A stretch of 64,000 bases of DNA, taken from Pseudoruegeria sp. SK021 (GTDB lineage: Bacteria > Pseudomonadota > Alphaproteobacteria > Rhodobacterales > Rhodobacteraceae). Positions 1-9,452 of this stretch are shown piece after piece. The stretch's first letter is position 1; every line of letters begins with the position of its first letter. Location: assembly GCF_002119405.1 (NCBI RefSeq), contig NZ_MTBG01000002.1, forward strand, positions 124,001 through 188,000. Reading direction: 5' to 3'. A program made the translations under genes and the position numbers. The notes under the pieces were generated by a model. That model was not told the DNA's origin and made no database searches. It saw only the letters and a program-made list of their open reading frames with translations.

Positions 1-217
<217 letters not shown>

Positions 218-561
218 CGCCTTTGGGCCGCCGCTGATGCGGCGGTCCAAAATCGATCAAAGGGTCCAGCTCCACACGCAAGCACACCCTAGTCCTTCCG
301 AAGCGGGCGTCCACGCAGGCGCCCGCCTTTTGGGCACGCCCATGCAGCACAAAACATATCGGCGCGGGCTGCGGCTGCGGTGATCAAGGGCGGCGCGGCC
401 CTGACCACAACCGGCTTTGTCGCAATTGCGGCGACCGATGCCTTGCTGGCCGCGATTGCGGCGCAATAATTAGACACCAGACATCCGCGCGATCTGTCGC
501 TGGTTTTTGCCGATCGGCAAGGTTGCGGCACGGATCAACGCTTGATCCAACGGGACCATGA
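218..561. other. Gap without an intact gene; possible decayed coding DNA
   Basis: No credible complete ORF is present. One frame from about 341 to 469 is open and reads like a protein C-terminus rich in Ala and ending in TAA, but it has no start, no ribosome binding site and no family I recognise. A TGA at 559-561 closes the frame that runs into the CoA-transferase remnant. Together with that remnant this looks like degraded coding sequence and not a regulatory spacer, which is an inference from composition and context. Confidence 0.35.
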
Positions 562-1017
562 CGGATTCGTGCGCTGGCCCCTGACGGTCAGCACCTGTTT
601 TTGAACTTCGAAAAGATGCAGGTCCGCTCTCGGGCCGAAATGGACAGGATCCGCGATCAGCTGCGCCGGGTGTGCTCGGCGCAGGGACACCCCGTCGTTG
701 TCATTGTGAACGATGACCGGTTCCGTCTGGACGACGAGGTGACCGCCGTTTACGCTACCATGATCGCCAGCTTGGAAGCCGCCTATGATCAGCGGATTAC
801 TCGCTACTGTGGATCGCCTTTTCTGCGAATGAAGCTGGGCAACACCTTGCGCAGCGCCAACGCCCAATTTTTGAAACCCATGACAACGCCCGGAGTTTCT
901 TTGCGCAAAGACCAGATGCGCCGACCTGAAAACCGCACCACCAAAGACGCTCAATCCGAAGCTGTGGCGCCGCGAAATTGGCCGCTGCCTATCGATCCAA
1001 CCGGAGACCATACGTGA
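562..1017 (+). pseudogene. Remnant of an acyl-CoA:acetate/3-ketoacid CoA-transferase-type gene (C-terminal part only)
   Basis: The frame reads RALAPDGQHLFLNFEKMQV, then RSRAEMDRIRDQLRR, VVVIVNDDRF and RYCGSPFLRMKLG. From memory of the family this resembles the extra C-terminal domain of long proteobacterial CoA-transferases, with patterns like LNFE, VIVNYD and RYT.SAFLR.KLG. A stop codon (TGA, 559-561) sits directly upstream and no start with a ribosome binding site exists, so several hundred N-terminal residues are missing. After MKLG the sequence loses similarity and runs to TGA, overlapping the next gene's start. I infer a decayed fragment. A small intact gene starting at TTG 601 is possible but less likely. 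Confidence 0.5.
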
Positions 1018-2045
1018 CACTTGATACCCAAGATCGCCCCCAGCCCCCTGTCGTTGCCATCCTTGTTCAAGACCGCGTGCACGCGAAAATTTTGAGCGAC
1101 GATATCCTTGCCCCGCTCGCCGAAATCGCGACCCTGCGTCATATCTCGCCGGACCACTTCGATAACGACCAGTGGCGGTCTGAGATGTCTGACGTCAGCG
1201 CCGTGATCACCGGCTGGCATTCGCCGCTATTGGACGAGGCGCTGTTCGACGCCGCCCCCAACCTCAAGTTTGTGGCCCACTCCGGTGCCAGCATACAGGC
1301 GATTGTTCCGTATCCGGTGATCCTGTCTGACCGGGTTCGGGTCAGCAATGCCGCGCTTCACATCGCCGAGGCCGTGGCCGAATTCGTGATCGCCCAAATC
1401 ATGGAGCATTTGCGCTTCACCACCCGACAAGACGTCGAAACAAAGGCCGGGACCGATTGGGACAGTTCGCGTGATCGCTTTGTCGGCCGGCTGTTGGGTG
1501 GGTTGACCGTGGGGCTGGTCGGTGCCGGACATACCGGCCGGCTGGTCATCAACCTGCTGCGGCCCTTCGGGTGCCGCATTTTGGTGGCGGATCCCTATCT
1601 CACTGCCGAACGGGCCGCCGAGCTTGGTGTTGAGATCCAAAGCCTCGATGATGTCATGTCCCAATGCGATGTCATCTCACTGCATGCCCCGGTTCTGCCG
1701 GAAACCCGTGGTATGATCGGTACCCATGAATTGGGCCTGTTGCGCGAGGGTGCTTTCCTGATCAATACCGCCCGGGCCGCGATTGTCGACACGGACGCGC
1801 TGATGCAGCGACTTCGGGCTGGAGGCATCACAGTCAGCTTGGATGTGTTCGACGATGAACCGCTGCCGCAGGACAGCCCCATCCGCTCGGCCCCCAATGT
1901 TATCCTGTCGCCGCACACTGCAGGCCATACGGTGGAATCCTACCAACGTCAGGGTCAAACGACGGTCGCAGAAGTTTGCCGCTTTTTGACCGGTGCGCCG
2001 CTTCAGCACGAAGTGACGAAACGGATGTTGGCGACGATGGCCTGA
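1014..2045 (+). CDS. D-isomer-specific 2-hydroxyacid dehydrogenase family protein (343 aa)
   Basis: This is an NAD(P)-dependent dehydrogenase of the phosphoglycerate/hydroxypyruvate reductase fold. A Rossmann motif GLVGAGHTG lies near residue 170. The catalytic trio is in its usual places: Arg in INTARAAIVD near residue 250, Glu in FDDEPLP near 281, and His in SPHTAGHT near 300. I chose the GTG at 1014 because GGAG precedes it by about eight bases; an in-frame TTG at 978 lies inside the upstream remnant. The substrate cannot be told from sequence. It stands alone, closed downstream by a strong hairpin. The fold is certain, the exact reaction is not. Confidence 0.85.
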   Translation: MTLDTQDRPQPPVVAILVQDRVHAKILSDDILAPLAEIATLRHISPDHFDNDQWRSEMSDVSAVITGWHSPLLDEALFDAAPNLKFVAHSGASIQAIVPYPVILSDRVRVSNAALHIAEAVAEFVIAQIMEHLRFTTRQDVETKAGTDWDSSRDRFVGRLLGGLTVGLVGAGHTGRLVINLLRPFGCRILVADPYLTAERAAELGVEIQSLDDVMSQCDVISLHAPVLPETRGMIGTHELGLLREGAFLINTARAAIVDTDALMQRLRAGGITVSLDVFDDEPLPQDSPIRSAPNVILSPHTAGHTVESYQRQGQTTVAEVCRFLTGAPLQHEVTKRMLATMA

Positions 2046-2049
2046 CATA

Positions 2050-2088
2050 CAGGTCCTGCCGACGTTCAGGCACGATCGGCGGGACCTG
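2050..2088 (+). terminator. Terminator-like hairpin after the hydroxyacid dehydrogenase gene
   Basis: The arms at 2050-2062 and 2076-2088 pair over 13 bases with one G-U pair and leave a 13-base loop. It begins five bases after the TGA stop. There is no T tract, so it may act as an mRNA 3' end stabiliser and not as an intrinsic terminator. Confidence 0.45.
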
Positions 2089-2268
2089 CGGCATACTCGG
2101 CGGACTTGACCGTCCGACCTTGACCTTTCCAGACGATTGCGTGTGATGCGGCATGATCTTGTCGCACAGTCCATCACAGGCCCAAGGGCTTTGGTTCCCG
2201 GTTCAGGCCGGAAAATGGTCGGGCATGCGCGCGGCGGGATCTCGACGCGGCGTCCCTCTGGTCCGGCG

Positions 2269-3036
2269 ATGATCGCGGGCCTTGATGCTGCCACGATTAT
2301 CGCCGCTCTGGTGGCCGTGGCGTTAAGCGGCTTGGCCAAGGGCGGGTTTGCCGGCGTTGGTATGCTGGCGACGCCCGTGCTGGCCATGGTGATGTCGCCG
2401 GTTCAGGCCGCATCCATCCTGTTGCCGATCCTTGCATTGCAGGACCTTGTCAGCATCACCAGTTATCGCCGCGCCGTTGCGTGGCCGGTGGTCTGGAAAC
2501 TGGTCCCCGGCGCAGCCCTAGGCATTCTCACCGGCTATCTGTTCGCCGCATCCTTGCCACAAGCGTTCATGGCGCTGGCGCTGGGGGTGATTTCGGTGGT
2601 GTTCGGCACCCGGGGCTTTGTGCGGTCGTCGCGCGACACCGGCCCGGGAAAAGCGGGCAGCCGTGTCGGCGGGATCATCTTCGGCTTCATTTCTGGGCTG
2701 ACCAGCATGATCGCTCACGCGGGTGCGCCGCCGTTTCAGATGTATGTCTTGCCGCAGAAACTGTCCAAGGACCTGTTCATCGGCACCACCATCATCTTCT
2801 TCGCGATGATGAACTATACCAAGATCATCCCCTATATCGTGTTGGGGCAACTGGACCTGTCGACGTTATGGGCCAGCGCCCTGTTGGCACCGTGGGCTGT
2901 GGCAAGCGGGCTGGCGGGGCTGTGGATCGTACGCCGGGTCAATCCGAAAACCTTTGAAAAGGTGATCTTCGGTCTGCTGGTGGCTGTTGGGCTTAAATTG
3001 ATCGTGGACGGCCTGATCGGGATGGCGCTGTTTTAG
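2269..3036 (+). CDS. TauE/SafE family sulfite exporter-like membrane permease (255 aa)
   Basis: This is a polytopic inner-membrane protein of the TauE/SafE (DUF81) family, whose members move sulfite, sulfoacetate or other small organosulfur and carboxylate anions. The N-terminal segment has the family pattern of hydrophobic helices with GLAKGGFAGVG near residue 25, and a second repeat contains HAGAPPFQMYVLPQ near residue 150. About eight helices are expected, in two four-helix repeats. The start at 2269 places the first helix directly after the Met; an upstream in-frame start at 2137 would add 44 polar residues unlike the family. It converges with the glutaminase gene 22 bases away. The substrate is unknown. 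Confidence 0.85.
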   Translation: MIAGLDAATIIAALVAVALSGLAKGGFAGVGMLATPVLAMVMSPVQAASILLPILALQDLVSITSYRRAVAWPVVWKLVPGAALGILTGYLFAASLPQAFMALALGVISVVFGTRGFVRSSRDTGPGKAGSRVGGIIFGFISGLTSMIAHAGAPPFQMYVLPQKLSKDLFIGTTIIFFAMMNYTKIIPYIVLGQLDLSTLWASALLAPWAVASGLAGLWIVRRVNPKTFEKVIFGLLVAVGLKLIVDGLIGMALF

Positions 3037-3058
3037 AAACGGCCGCCGAGGCGGGCGA

Positions 3059-3982
3059 TCACGGGCGAAACACGCTCCAGCCGGTAAAGTCGGACAAATG
3101 CGCGGCAGCTCTGGTTCCAGCTTGGGAATTGCCATGTTCGTTCAAGCCGGGCGACCAAATCGCGATGGAGGCCTTGCCCGGCGCAACAATCAACAGGCCG
3201 CCGCCGACGCCGCTCTTGCTGGGCAAGCCGACCCGAAACGCAAATTCCCCCGACCCGTCATATTGGCCGCAAGTCAGCATCAGCGCGTTCAAACGCCGAA
3301 CCTTGGCATCCGAGATCATCCGTGGACTGCATGGCAGCGCCGCCAGATAGCGGCCGGCCAAGGCCAATTGCCGGGTCGACATTTCAATGGAACATTGATG
3401 GAAATACGTCCCCAGCGTCAAATCCGGTTCGTGCGTCAGATTGTCAAACGACCGCAGGTAATGCGCCAGCGCCATATTGCGGTGCCCGGTGGCTTTTTCA
3501 GACCGCGCCACATGGCGGTTGATATGAATAGACTCGTCCCCCGCCGCCATGCGAATGAACTGCAGAATCTCGGACAGCGCCTCGCGCGGGGCGCGCCCGG
3601 CCAGCAAGGCGTCGGTGGTCACGATCGCCCCGGCATTGATGAACGGATTGCGCGGATGACCCTGTTCATTTTCCAGCAGCACGATTGAATTGAACGCATC
3701 GCCGGACGGCTCGCGCCCGACCCGGGCCCAGATCGAATCCCCGATCCGGCCAAGAGCGATGGACAGGGTGAAAATCTTGGAAATGCTCTGGATCGAAAAG
3801 GGCTGTTCTGACGCGCCAGCCGACAGGACCTGACCATCCGGCAGCACCACCGAGATCGCAAATTGCACAGGATCGATCCCGGCCAAATCCGGAATATAGT
3901 CGGCCTGGGTGCCCCAATCGTCTTCGCGCATCACGCGCTGCGCGAGACCGGTTAAGAAAGGTTGCAGCTCATCGGCAGTCAT
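3059..3982 (-). CDS. glsA: Glutaminase (307 aa)
   Basis: Hydrolyses L-glutamine to glutamate and ammonia in the cytoplasm; a serine-type glutaminase of the beta-lactamase-like fold. The nucleophile pair SxxK is visible as SISK (Ser66, Lys69), at the same numbering as in enterobacterial GlsA. NPFINAGAI near residue 117 and the glycine-rich KSGVGGG near residue 265 are also present. In the motif GEFAFRVGLPSKSG the usual Tyr is Phe, a mild change. Length is normal. The gene is monocistronic and convergent with the TauE/SafE gene. No regulatory site was seen. Confidence 0.93.
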   Translation of the reverse strand: MTADELQPFLTGLAQRVMREDDWGTQADYIPDLAGIDPVQFAISVVLPDGQVLSAGASEQPFSIQSISKIFTLSIALGRIGDSIWARVGREPSGDAFNSIVLLENEQGHPRNPFINAGAIVTTDALLAGRAPREALSEILQFIRMAAGDESIHINRHVARSEKATGHRNMALAHYLRSFDNLTHEPDLTLGTYFHQCSIEMSTRQLALAGRYLAALPCSPRMISDAKVRRLNALMLTCGQYDGSGEFAFRVGLPSKSGVGGGLLIVAPGKASIAIWSPGLNEHGNSQAGTRAAAHLSDFTGWSVFRP

Positions 3983-4140
3983 ATCAGGCCTTTACCAGCA
4001 TTCGTCGGGGGTCTGGGTCACCAATGCCATGCCGGTCGGCGCACGGCAAGGCACCCGTCCCGAGGCCGGGCAGTGGTTGACCTAATCCCACCCGCCTTTA
4101 AGGGTTGGCGCAATGCCCGGCGAGCAAAGGACCTGCCCCC

Positions 4141-4803
4141 ATGACCGCGATTGTCTTTGATCTGGACGGCACGCTGATCGACAGCGTCCCGGACCTCCAT
4201 GCCGCTGCAAACCGGATGCTAAAGGCGGAAGGATGCCCGCCCCTAGACCAAGCCGCGATCCGGGCTTTTGTCGGCAATGGCGTGCCCCATTTGGTTCGAC
4301 TGATCTTGCAAGCCAGCGGCATCGACATGCGCGAACATGCCCGGCTGGTATCGGTGTTTCTTGCGATCTATCAAGCAGATCCTTGCACCCTTTCGACGCT
4401 CTATCCCGGAGTGCGGACCTGTCTGGACCAGCTTCACGCCGCTGGTCACACATTGGGCATCTGCACCAACAAACCCGAAGCCCCGACCGAGGCCATTCTG
4501 GCCGGTTTTGGCCTGAGGCATTTGTTTTCAGTGGTGATTGGCGGTGATACCTTGCCGGTGCGCAAGCCCGACCCCGCCCCGCTGACGGCGGCCTTTTCTG
4601 CCCTCGAACCGGGACCCCGCCTGTTTGTGGGCGATAGCGAGGTCGACGCCGAAACCGCTCAGGCGCAGGGCGCGCCGTTTGCCCTGTTCACCGAAGGCTA
4701 TCGCAAAGCTCCGGCGGCGCAGCTCCCCCATGATGTTCTGTTCTCGACCTACGAAGATCTCATCGACCTGGCGCAAAAGCCGCTGCTGTCTACACGGGCA
4801 TAA
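4141..4803 (+). CDS. gph: Phosphoglycolate phosphatase, HAD superfamily (220 aa)
   Basis: Dephosphorylates 2-phosphoglycolate, the product of DNA 3' end repair and of any RubisCO oxygenase activity. HAD motif I is VFDLDGTLIDS at residues 4-14 with both catalytic Asp residues, motif II is GICTNKP near 120, and the acidic motif IV is FVGDSEVDAETA near 165. The alpha-helical cap between motifs I and II fits the Gph class. The ATG at 4141 puts motif I right at the N-terminus, as in the family; the longer in-frame start at 4105 is not needed. It converges with the SDR gene seven bases downstream. Other HAD substrates cannot be excluded. Confidence 0.85.
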   Translation: MTAIVFDLDGTLIDSVPDLHAAANRMLKAEGCPPLDQAAIRAFVGNGVPHLVRLILQASGIDMREHARLVSVFLAIYQADPCTLSTLYPGVRTCLDQLHAAGHTLGICTNKPEAPTEAILAGFGLRHLFSVVIGGDTLPVRKPDPAPLTAAFSALEPGPRLFVGDSEVDAETAQAQGAPFALFTEGYRKAPAAQLPHDVLFSTYEDLIDLAQKPLLSTRA

Positions 4804-4810
4804 CCCTTGG

Positions 4811-5476
4811 TCACCACGGCACTTGTCGCCCAGCCCAATCAAAAAAGCCGCCGCTGTCAGCCGGAGACAACCCGTCGATGACCGCCAGCAGATTGGCCGC
4901 TGCGTGTGCCGGGGCCACGCGGGGGTGTCGCGCGGCGTAGCGGGCGGTAAAGGCTGTGGCGACCGTGCCGGGATGCAGCGTGACCAGAATTGCGTGCGGG
5001 TGGCTGCGCTTGACATCAACAGCAGCGCCGTGAACGATTTGGTTCAGCGCAGCCTTGGCGGCGCGATAGCCGTACCAGCCCCCCAACCGATTATCCCCGA
5101 TCGACCCGACCCGGGCCGACAGGGCAACAAAGACCGCCCGCCGATCCCGCGGCAGTAGCCGCAAACTGTGTTTCAAGATCAACGCCGGGCCGACCGTATT
5201 GGTATCGAACTGCATCCGCAGCGCCGCACCGGACAACTCCTTCAGGGACTTTTCGGGCCGTGCCCCTGCCCGGTCCAAGACGCCGGTGGCGACGAAAATC
5301 AGATCAAATTCTCCAACAAGTTGGCCCATCTGGTCCGCGACTGACGCGTCATCGCGGATATCCAACCCATCACGACTGCGCGACAGACCGCTGACCTGCA
5401 CGCCCCGAGCCCGCAGGGTATCGGCAACCGCGCTGCCGATCCCGCCCGTATCTCCGATCACCAAGGCGCGTGTCAT
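4811..5476 (-). CDS. Short-chain dehydrogenase/reductase, C-factor-like (221 aa)
   Basis: This is an NAD(P)-binding classical SDR of the short CsgA/C-factor type. The cofactor loop is IGDTGGIGSAV at residues 7-17, a variant of TGxxxGxG. The active site is YGYRAAKAALN near residue 145, with Tyr and Lys in the required YxxxK spacing, and the catalytic Ser lies in VALSARVGSI. The length is typical for this group, which lacks the C-terminal extension of larger SDRs. The ATG is followed immediately by the first beta strand. The substrate is unknown and the neighbours give no hint. Confidence 0.82.
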   Translation of the reverse strand: MTRALVIGDTGGIGSAVADTLRARGVQVSGLSRSRDGLDIRDDASVADQMGQLVGEFDLIFVATGVLDRAGARPEKSLKELSGAALRMQFDTNTVGPALILKHSLRLLPRDRRAVFVALSARVGSIGDNRLGGWYGYRAAKAALNQIVHGAAVDVKRSHPHAILVTLHPGTVATAFTARYAARHPRVAPAHAAANLLAVIDGLSPADSGGFFDWAGRQVPW

Positions 5477-5647
5477 GCTGTCCCCCCGCTTATGACTGTT
5501 GAGCTAATCCAGATCGATGCGGCGTCAACATTCGGAGGGCATTGAAAAGCCATTTCCTTCACCCCGCCCAGCCCGTATCTCTGGCGCTGCGTTCGGCCCC
5601 ATCTGACCCTGTCCTATCTTTGGCGGACCGATCTTCAGGAGACACTG

Positions 5648-6256
5648 ATGACGACACTGAAAGTCACCTATTTTGATTTCACCGGCAGTCGCGGCGAAGA
5701 GGTCCGCTTGGCGCTGGCCCTGACTGGCCAGAGCTTTGATGACCATCGCATTACCCGCGATGCCTTTGCCGCGATGAAGCCCGACCTGCCCTATGGCGCG
5801 TTGCCAGTTCTAGAAGTCGAGGGTCACGGCATCTTCGCCCAAACCAACGCCATTCTGCGACTGATCGGGCGAATGCACGGGCTGTATCCCGAGGACCCGT
5901 TTGCCGCTGCCCGCCATGACGCGGTGATGGACGCGGTCGAGGACCTTCGGCACCGGATTTCGCCCACCATGCGGATATCTGACCCCGCCGCGCGCGCTAC
6001 GGCACGGCAACAGCTTGCACGGGACTATTTGACCCCGTGGGGGCAGTTCATTGAGCGGCAAATCGGCGATGGCCCTTTCATTGGCGGCGCGACAATCGGG
6101 GTGGCGGATCTCAAGCTGTTCATGGCCGATCGCTGGATCAGCAGCGGTGCACTCGATGACATTCCGGTCGATCTGTTCGATGACTGCCCGCGGCTGAAAG
6201 CCCTTGCTACCGGTGTGGGGGCGCACCCGGCCATTCAGGCGTGGTTGGCGTCGTAA
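5648..6256 (+). CDS. Glutathione S-transferase family protein, sigma-like (202 aa)
   Basis: A soluble thioredoxin-fold N-domain is followed by an all-helical C-domain. The N-terminus LKVTYFDFTGSRGEEVRLAL resembles sigma-class GSTs, where the Tyr in the first strand activates glutathione. The G-site loop is LPYGALPVLE with cis-Pro near residue 55, followed by QTNAILRLIGR. Length is normal. The ATG at 5648 follows AGGAG with good spacing. It stands alone; a strong hairpin starts six bases past the stop codon. The natural substrate cannot be predicted. Confidence 0.85.
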   Translation: MTTLKVTYFDFTGSRGEEVRLALALTGQSFDDHRITRDAFAAMKPDLPYGALPVLEVEGHGIFAQTNAILRLIGRMHGLYPEDPFAAARHDAVMDAVEDLRHRISPTMRISDPAARATARQQLARDYLTPWGQFIERQIGDGPFIGGATIGVADLKLFMADRWISSGALDDIPVDLFDDCPRLKALATGVGAHPAIQAWLAS

Positions 6257-6261
6257 CTTAC

Positions 6262-6291
6262 GCGGCGGGTGCCCTGCGAGGCACCCGCCGC
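6262..6291 (+). terminator. Perfect 12-bp hairpin after the GST gene
   Basis: The arms 6262-6273 and 6280-6291 are perfectly complementary, almost all G-C, with a six-base loop. It follows the GST stop codon by five bases. No T tract follows. It separates the GST transcript from the leuA leader. Confidence 0.55.
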
Positions 6292-6368
6292 ACCGCGCCG
6301 CCAAGACGTGTCACAATCTCACAAATTCTGCCTTCCAATCTGGACCACCTGCCCCTATAGGTATCCCC

Positions 6369-6461
6369 ATGACCCGCGCCGCACATCATATCCATGTTCA
6401 GTCTGCCCGTCCGGGTGACTTTGGCCTGCGCGGCTTGCTTCTTCTCCTTAGTCGCCTCTGA
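6369..6461 (+). CDS. leuL: leuA leader peptide (30 aa) with five consecutive leucine codons
   Basis: A short ORF lies 96 bases upstream of leuA and reads MTRAAHHIHV, then a linker, ending GLLLLLSRL-stop. Leu codons occupy 6435-6449 (TTG CTT CTT CTC CTT), with another Leu (CTC) just before the TGA at 6459-6461. Consecutive codons for the product amino acid are the hallmark of ribosome-mediated attenuation, and such leaders are known before leuA in several proteobacteria. The leader's last codons form the left arm of the hairpin at 6455-6490, so ribosome position would control that structure. I infer that charged tRNA-Leu lowers leuA expression. The ribosome binding site is weak (AGG at 6360-6362). 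Confidence 0.85.
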   Translation: MTRAAHHIHVQSARPGDFGLRGLLLLLSRL

Positions 6462-6490
6462 GCGTGCCTTTCGGCGCGACCGCTCAGAGG
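6455..6490 (+). promoter_or_regulatory. leuA attenuator hairpin
   Basis: The arms 6455-6464 and 6481-6490 are a perfect 10-base inverted repeat. The left arm overlaps the leader stop codon. An alternative pairing of GTCGC 6451-6455 with GCGAC 6476-6480 competes with it, as expected for two exclusive folds. No clear T tract follows, so the mechanism may be Rho-assisted or a weak intrinsic terminator. Confidence 0.6.
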
Positions 6491-6557
6491 ATTGTCACGC
6501 GCCAGAGCCCCGGTCATTTCTGACTGGATTTCGACACGACGACCAAGGAACCACCCC

Positions 6558-8138
6558 ATGACCCAATCAACTGCACCAAGCACGCAAGACCGCGTGATGA
6601 TTTTCGACACCACCCTGCGCGATGGCGAACAAAGCCCCGGCGCCACCATGACCCATGCCGAAAAGCTGGAGATCGCGGCGCTGCTGGATGACATGGGCGT
6701 CGACATTATCGAAGCCGGTTTCCCGATTGCCTCGGAAGGGGACTTCCGGGCGGTGAGCGAGATTGCGAAGCTGGCGAAAACGGCGATGATCTGCGGTCTG
6801 GCCCGCGCCAGTATCGGCGATATCGACCGCTGCTGGGAAGCGGTGAAACACGCCCGCGCCCCGCGCATCCACACATTCATCGGCACGTCGCCGCAGCACC
6901 GGCGTATTCCCAACCTCACTCAAGATGAGATGGCGGTGCGCATCCATGACACCGTGACCCACGCCCGCAACCTGTGCGACAACGTGCAATGGTCGCCGAT
7001 GGACGCCACCCGGACCGAGGCCGATTATCTGTGCCGGACAGTGGAAATCGCCATTAAGGCCGGGGCGACCACGATCAACATTCCCGACACCGTAGGCTAT
7101 ACCGCACCGCGTGAAAGTGCCGCTCTGATCCGGATGCTGCTGGACCGGGTGCCGGGGGCAGATGAGATCATCTTTGCCACCCATTGCCACAACGATCTGG
7201 GCATGGCGACGGCCAACTCTCTGGCGGCAGTCGAAGCCGGTGCGCGTCAGGTCGAATGCACCATCAACGGTCTGGGCGAACGCGCCGGCAACACCGCGCT
7301 GGAAGAAGTGGTCATGGCGTTGCGGGTTCGCAATGATATCATGCCGTTCCAGACCGGGATCGATACCCGCAAGATCATGGGCATCTCGCGCCGGGTTTCG
7401 GCGGTCTCGGGCTTTCAGGTTCAGCCCAACAAGGCGATTGTCGGCAAGAACGCCTTCGCGCACGAGTCCGGCATCCATCAGGACGGCATGCTGAAGGCGG
7501 CAGACAACTTCGAAATCATGCGCCCTGAGGACATTGGCCTGACCGAGACCAATCTGGTCATGGGCAAGCATTCAGGCCGCGCCGCGCTGCGCGCCAAGCT
7601 GGCCAATCTGGGGTTTGAACTGGGCGACAACCAGCTGAAGGATGTGTTCGTGCGCTTCAAGGCGCTGGCCGATCGCAAGAAAGAAGTGTTTGACGACGAT
7701 CTGGTCGCCCTGATGCAGGACGCTTCCAGCGAAGAGGCCAACGAGCATCTGAAAGTAAAATTCTTGCGGGTGATCTGCGGCACCGAAGCGCCGCAATCGG
7801 CCGATCTGACCCTGACGGTCAATGGTGTGGACCAGCAAGTCACCGCCACCGGCGACGGCCCCGTCGATGCCACTTTTAATGCGGTCAAAGCGATCTTTCC
7901 GCATGAAGCGCGGCTGCAACTCTATCAGGTGCACGCCGTGACCGAAGGCACCGATGCACAGGCCACCGTGTCCGTGCGGATGGAAGAGGACGGCAAGATC
8001 GTCACCGGCCAATCGGCAGACACCGATACGGTGGTGGCGTCGGCCAAGGCCTATGTCGCGGCCCTGAACCGGCTGATCCTGCGCCGGGACCGGGTTGGCG
8101 ATGACCGGCGCGCAGTCAGCTATAAAGACGTCAGCTAA
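6558..8138 (+). CDS. leuA: 2-isopropylmalate synthase (526 aa)
   Basis: First committed step of leucine synthesis: condenses acetyl-CoA with 2-oxoisovalerate. The N-terminal DRE-TIM barrel shows FDTTLRDGEQSPGA near residue 15, HCHNDLGMA near 210 with the metal-binding His pair, and the family signature NGLGERAGN near 240. The C-terminal third, from about residue 395, is the LeuA allosteric domain that binds leucine for feedback inhibition. Length fits the long bacterial LeuA. AAGGA stands at the right spacing before the ATG at 6558. Expression is probably controlled by the leader peptide and hairpin directly upstream. Confidence 0.95.
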   Translation: MTQSTAPSTQDRVMIFDTTLRDGEQSPGATMTHAEKLEIAALLDDMGVDIIEAGFPIASEGDFRAVSEIAKLAKTAMICGLARASIGDIDRCWEAVKHARAPRIHTFIGTSPQHRRIPNLTQDEMAVRIHDTVTHARNLCDNVQWSPMDATRTEADYLCRTVEIAIKAGATTINIPDTVGYTAPRESAALIRMLLDRVPGADEIIFATHCHNDLGMATANSLAAVEAGARQVECTINGLGERAGNTALEEVVMALRVRNDIMPFQTGIDTRKIMGISRRVSAVSGFQVQPNKAIVGKNAFAHESGIHQDGMLKAADNFEIMRPEDIGLTETNLVMGKHSGRAALRAKLANLGFELGDNQLKDVFVRFKALADRKKEVFDDDLVALMQDASSEEANEHLKVKFLRVICGTEAPQSADLTLTVNGVDQQVTATGDGPVDATFNAVKAIFPHEARLQLYQVHAVTEGTDAQATVSVRMEEDGKIVTGQSADTDTVVASAKAYVAALNRLILRRDRVGDDRRAVSYKDVS

Positions 8139-8155
8139 GCGGCCCCGGTCGCTGA

Positions 8156-9379
<1,224 letters not shown>

Positions 9380-9452
9380 ACCGGAACACGGGCTGTGACA
9401 GGTCCGGCCCGGGATGCCCCCTTGGCCCGTTGGGCAGGTACGAGAGACCCGT

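Noticed and set aside
341-469. Ala-rich open stretch that looked like the tail of a racemase or oxidoreductase
   Set aside because: Too short and too low in complexity to assign; recorded only as part of the gap.
535-1020. 161-codon minus-strand ORF over the CoA-transferase remnant
   Set aside because: The plus-strand frame gives the recognisable CoA-transferase-like residues; the minus frame has none.
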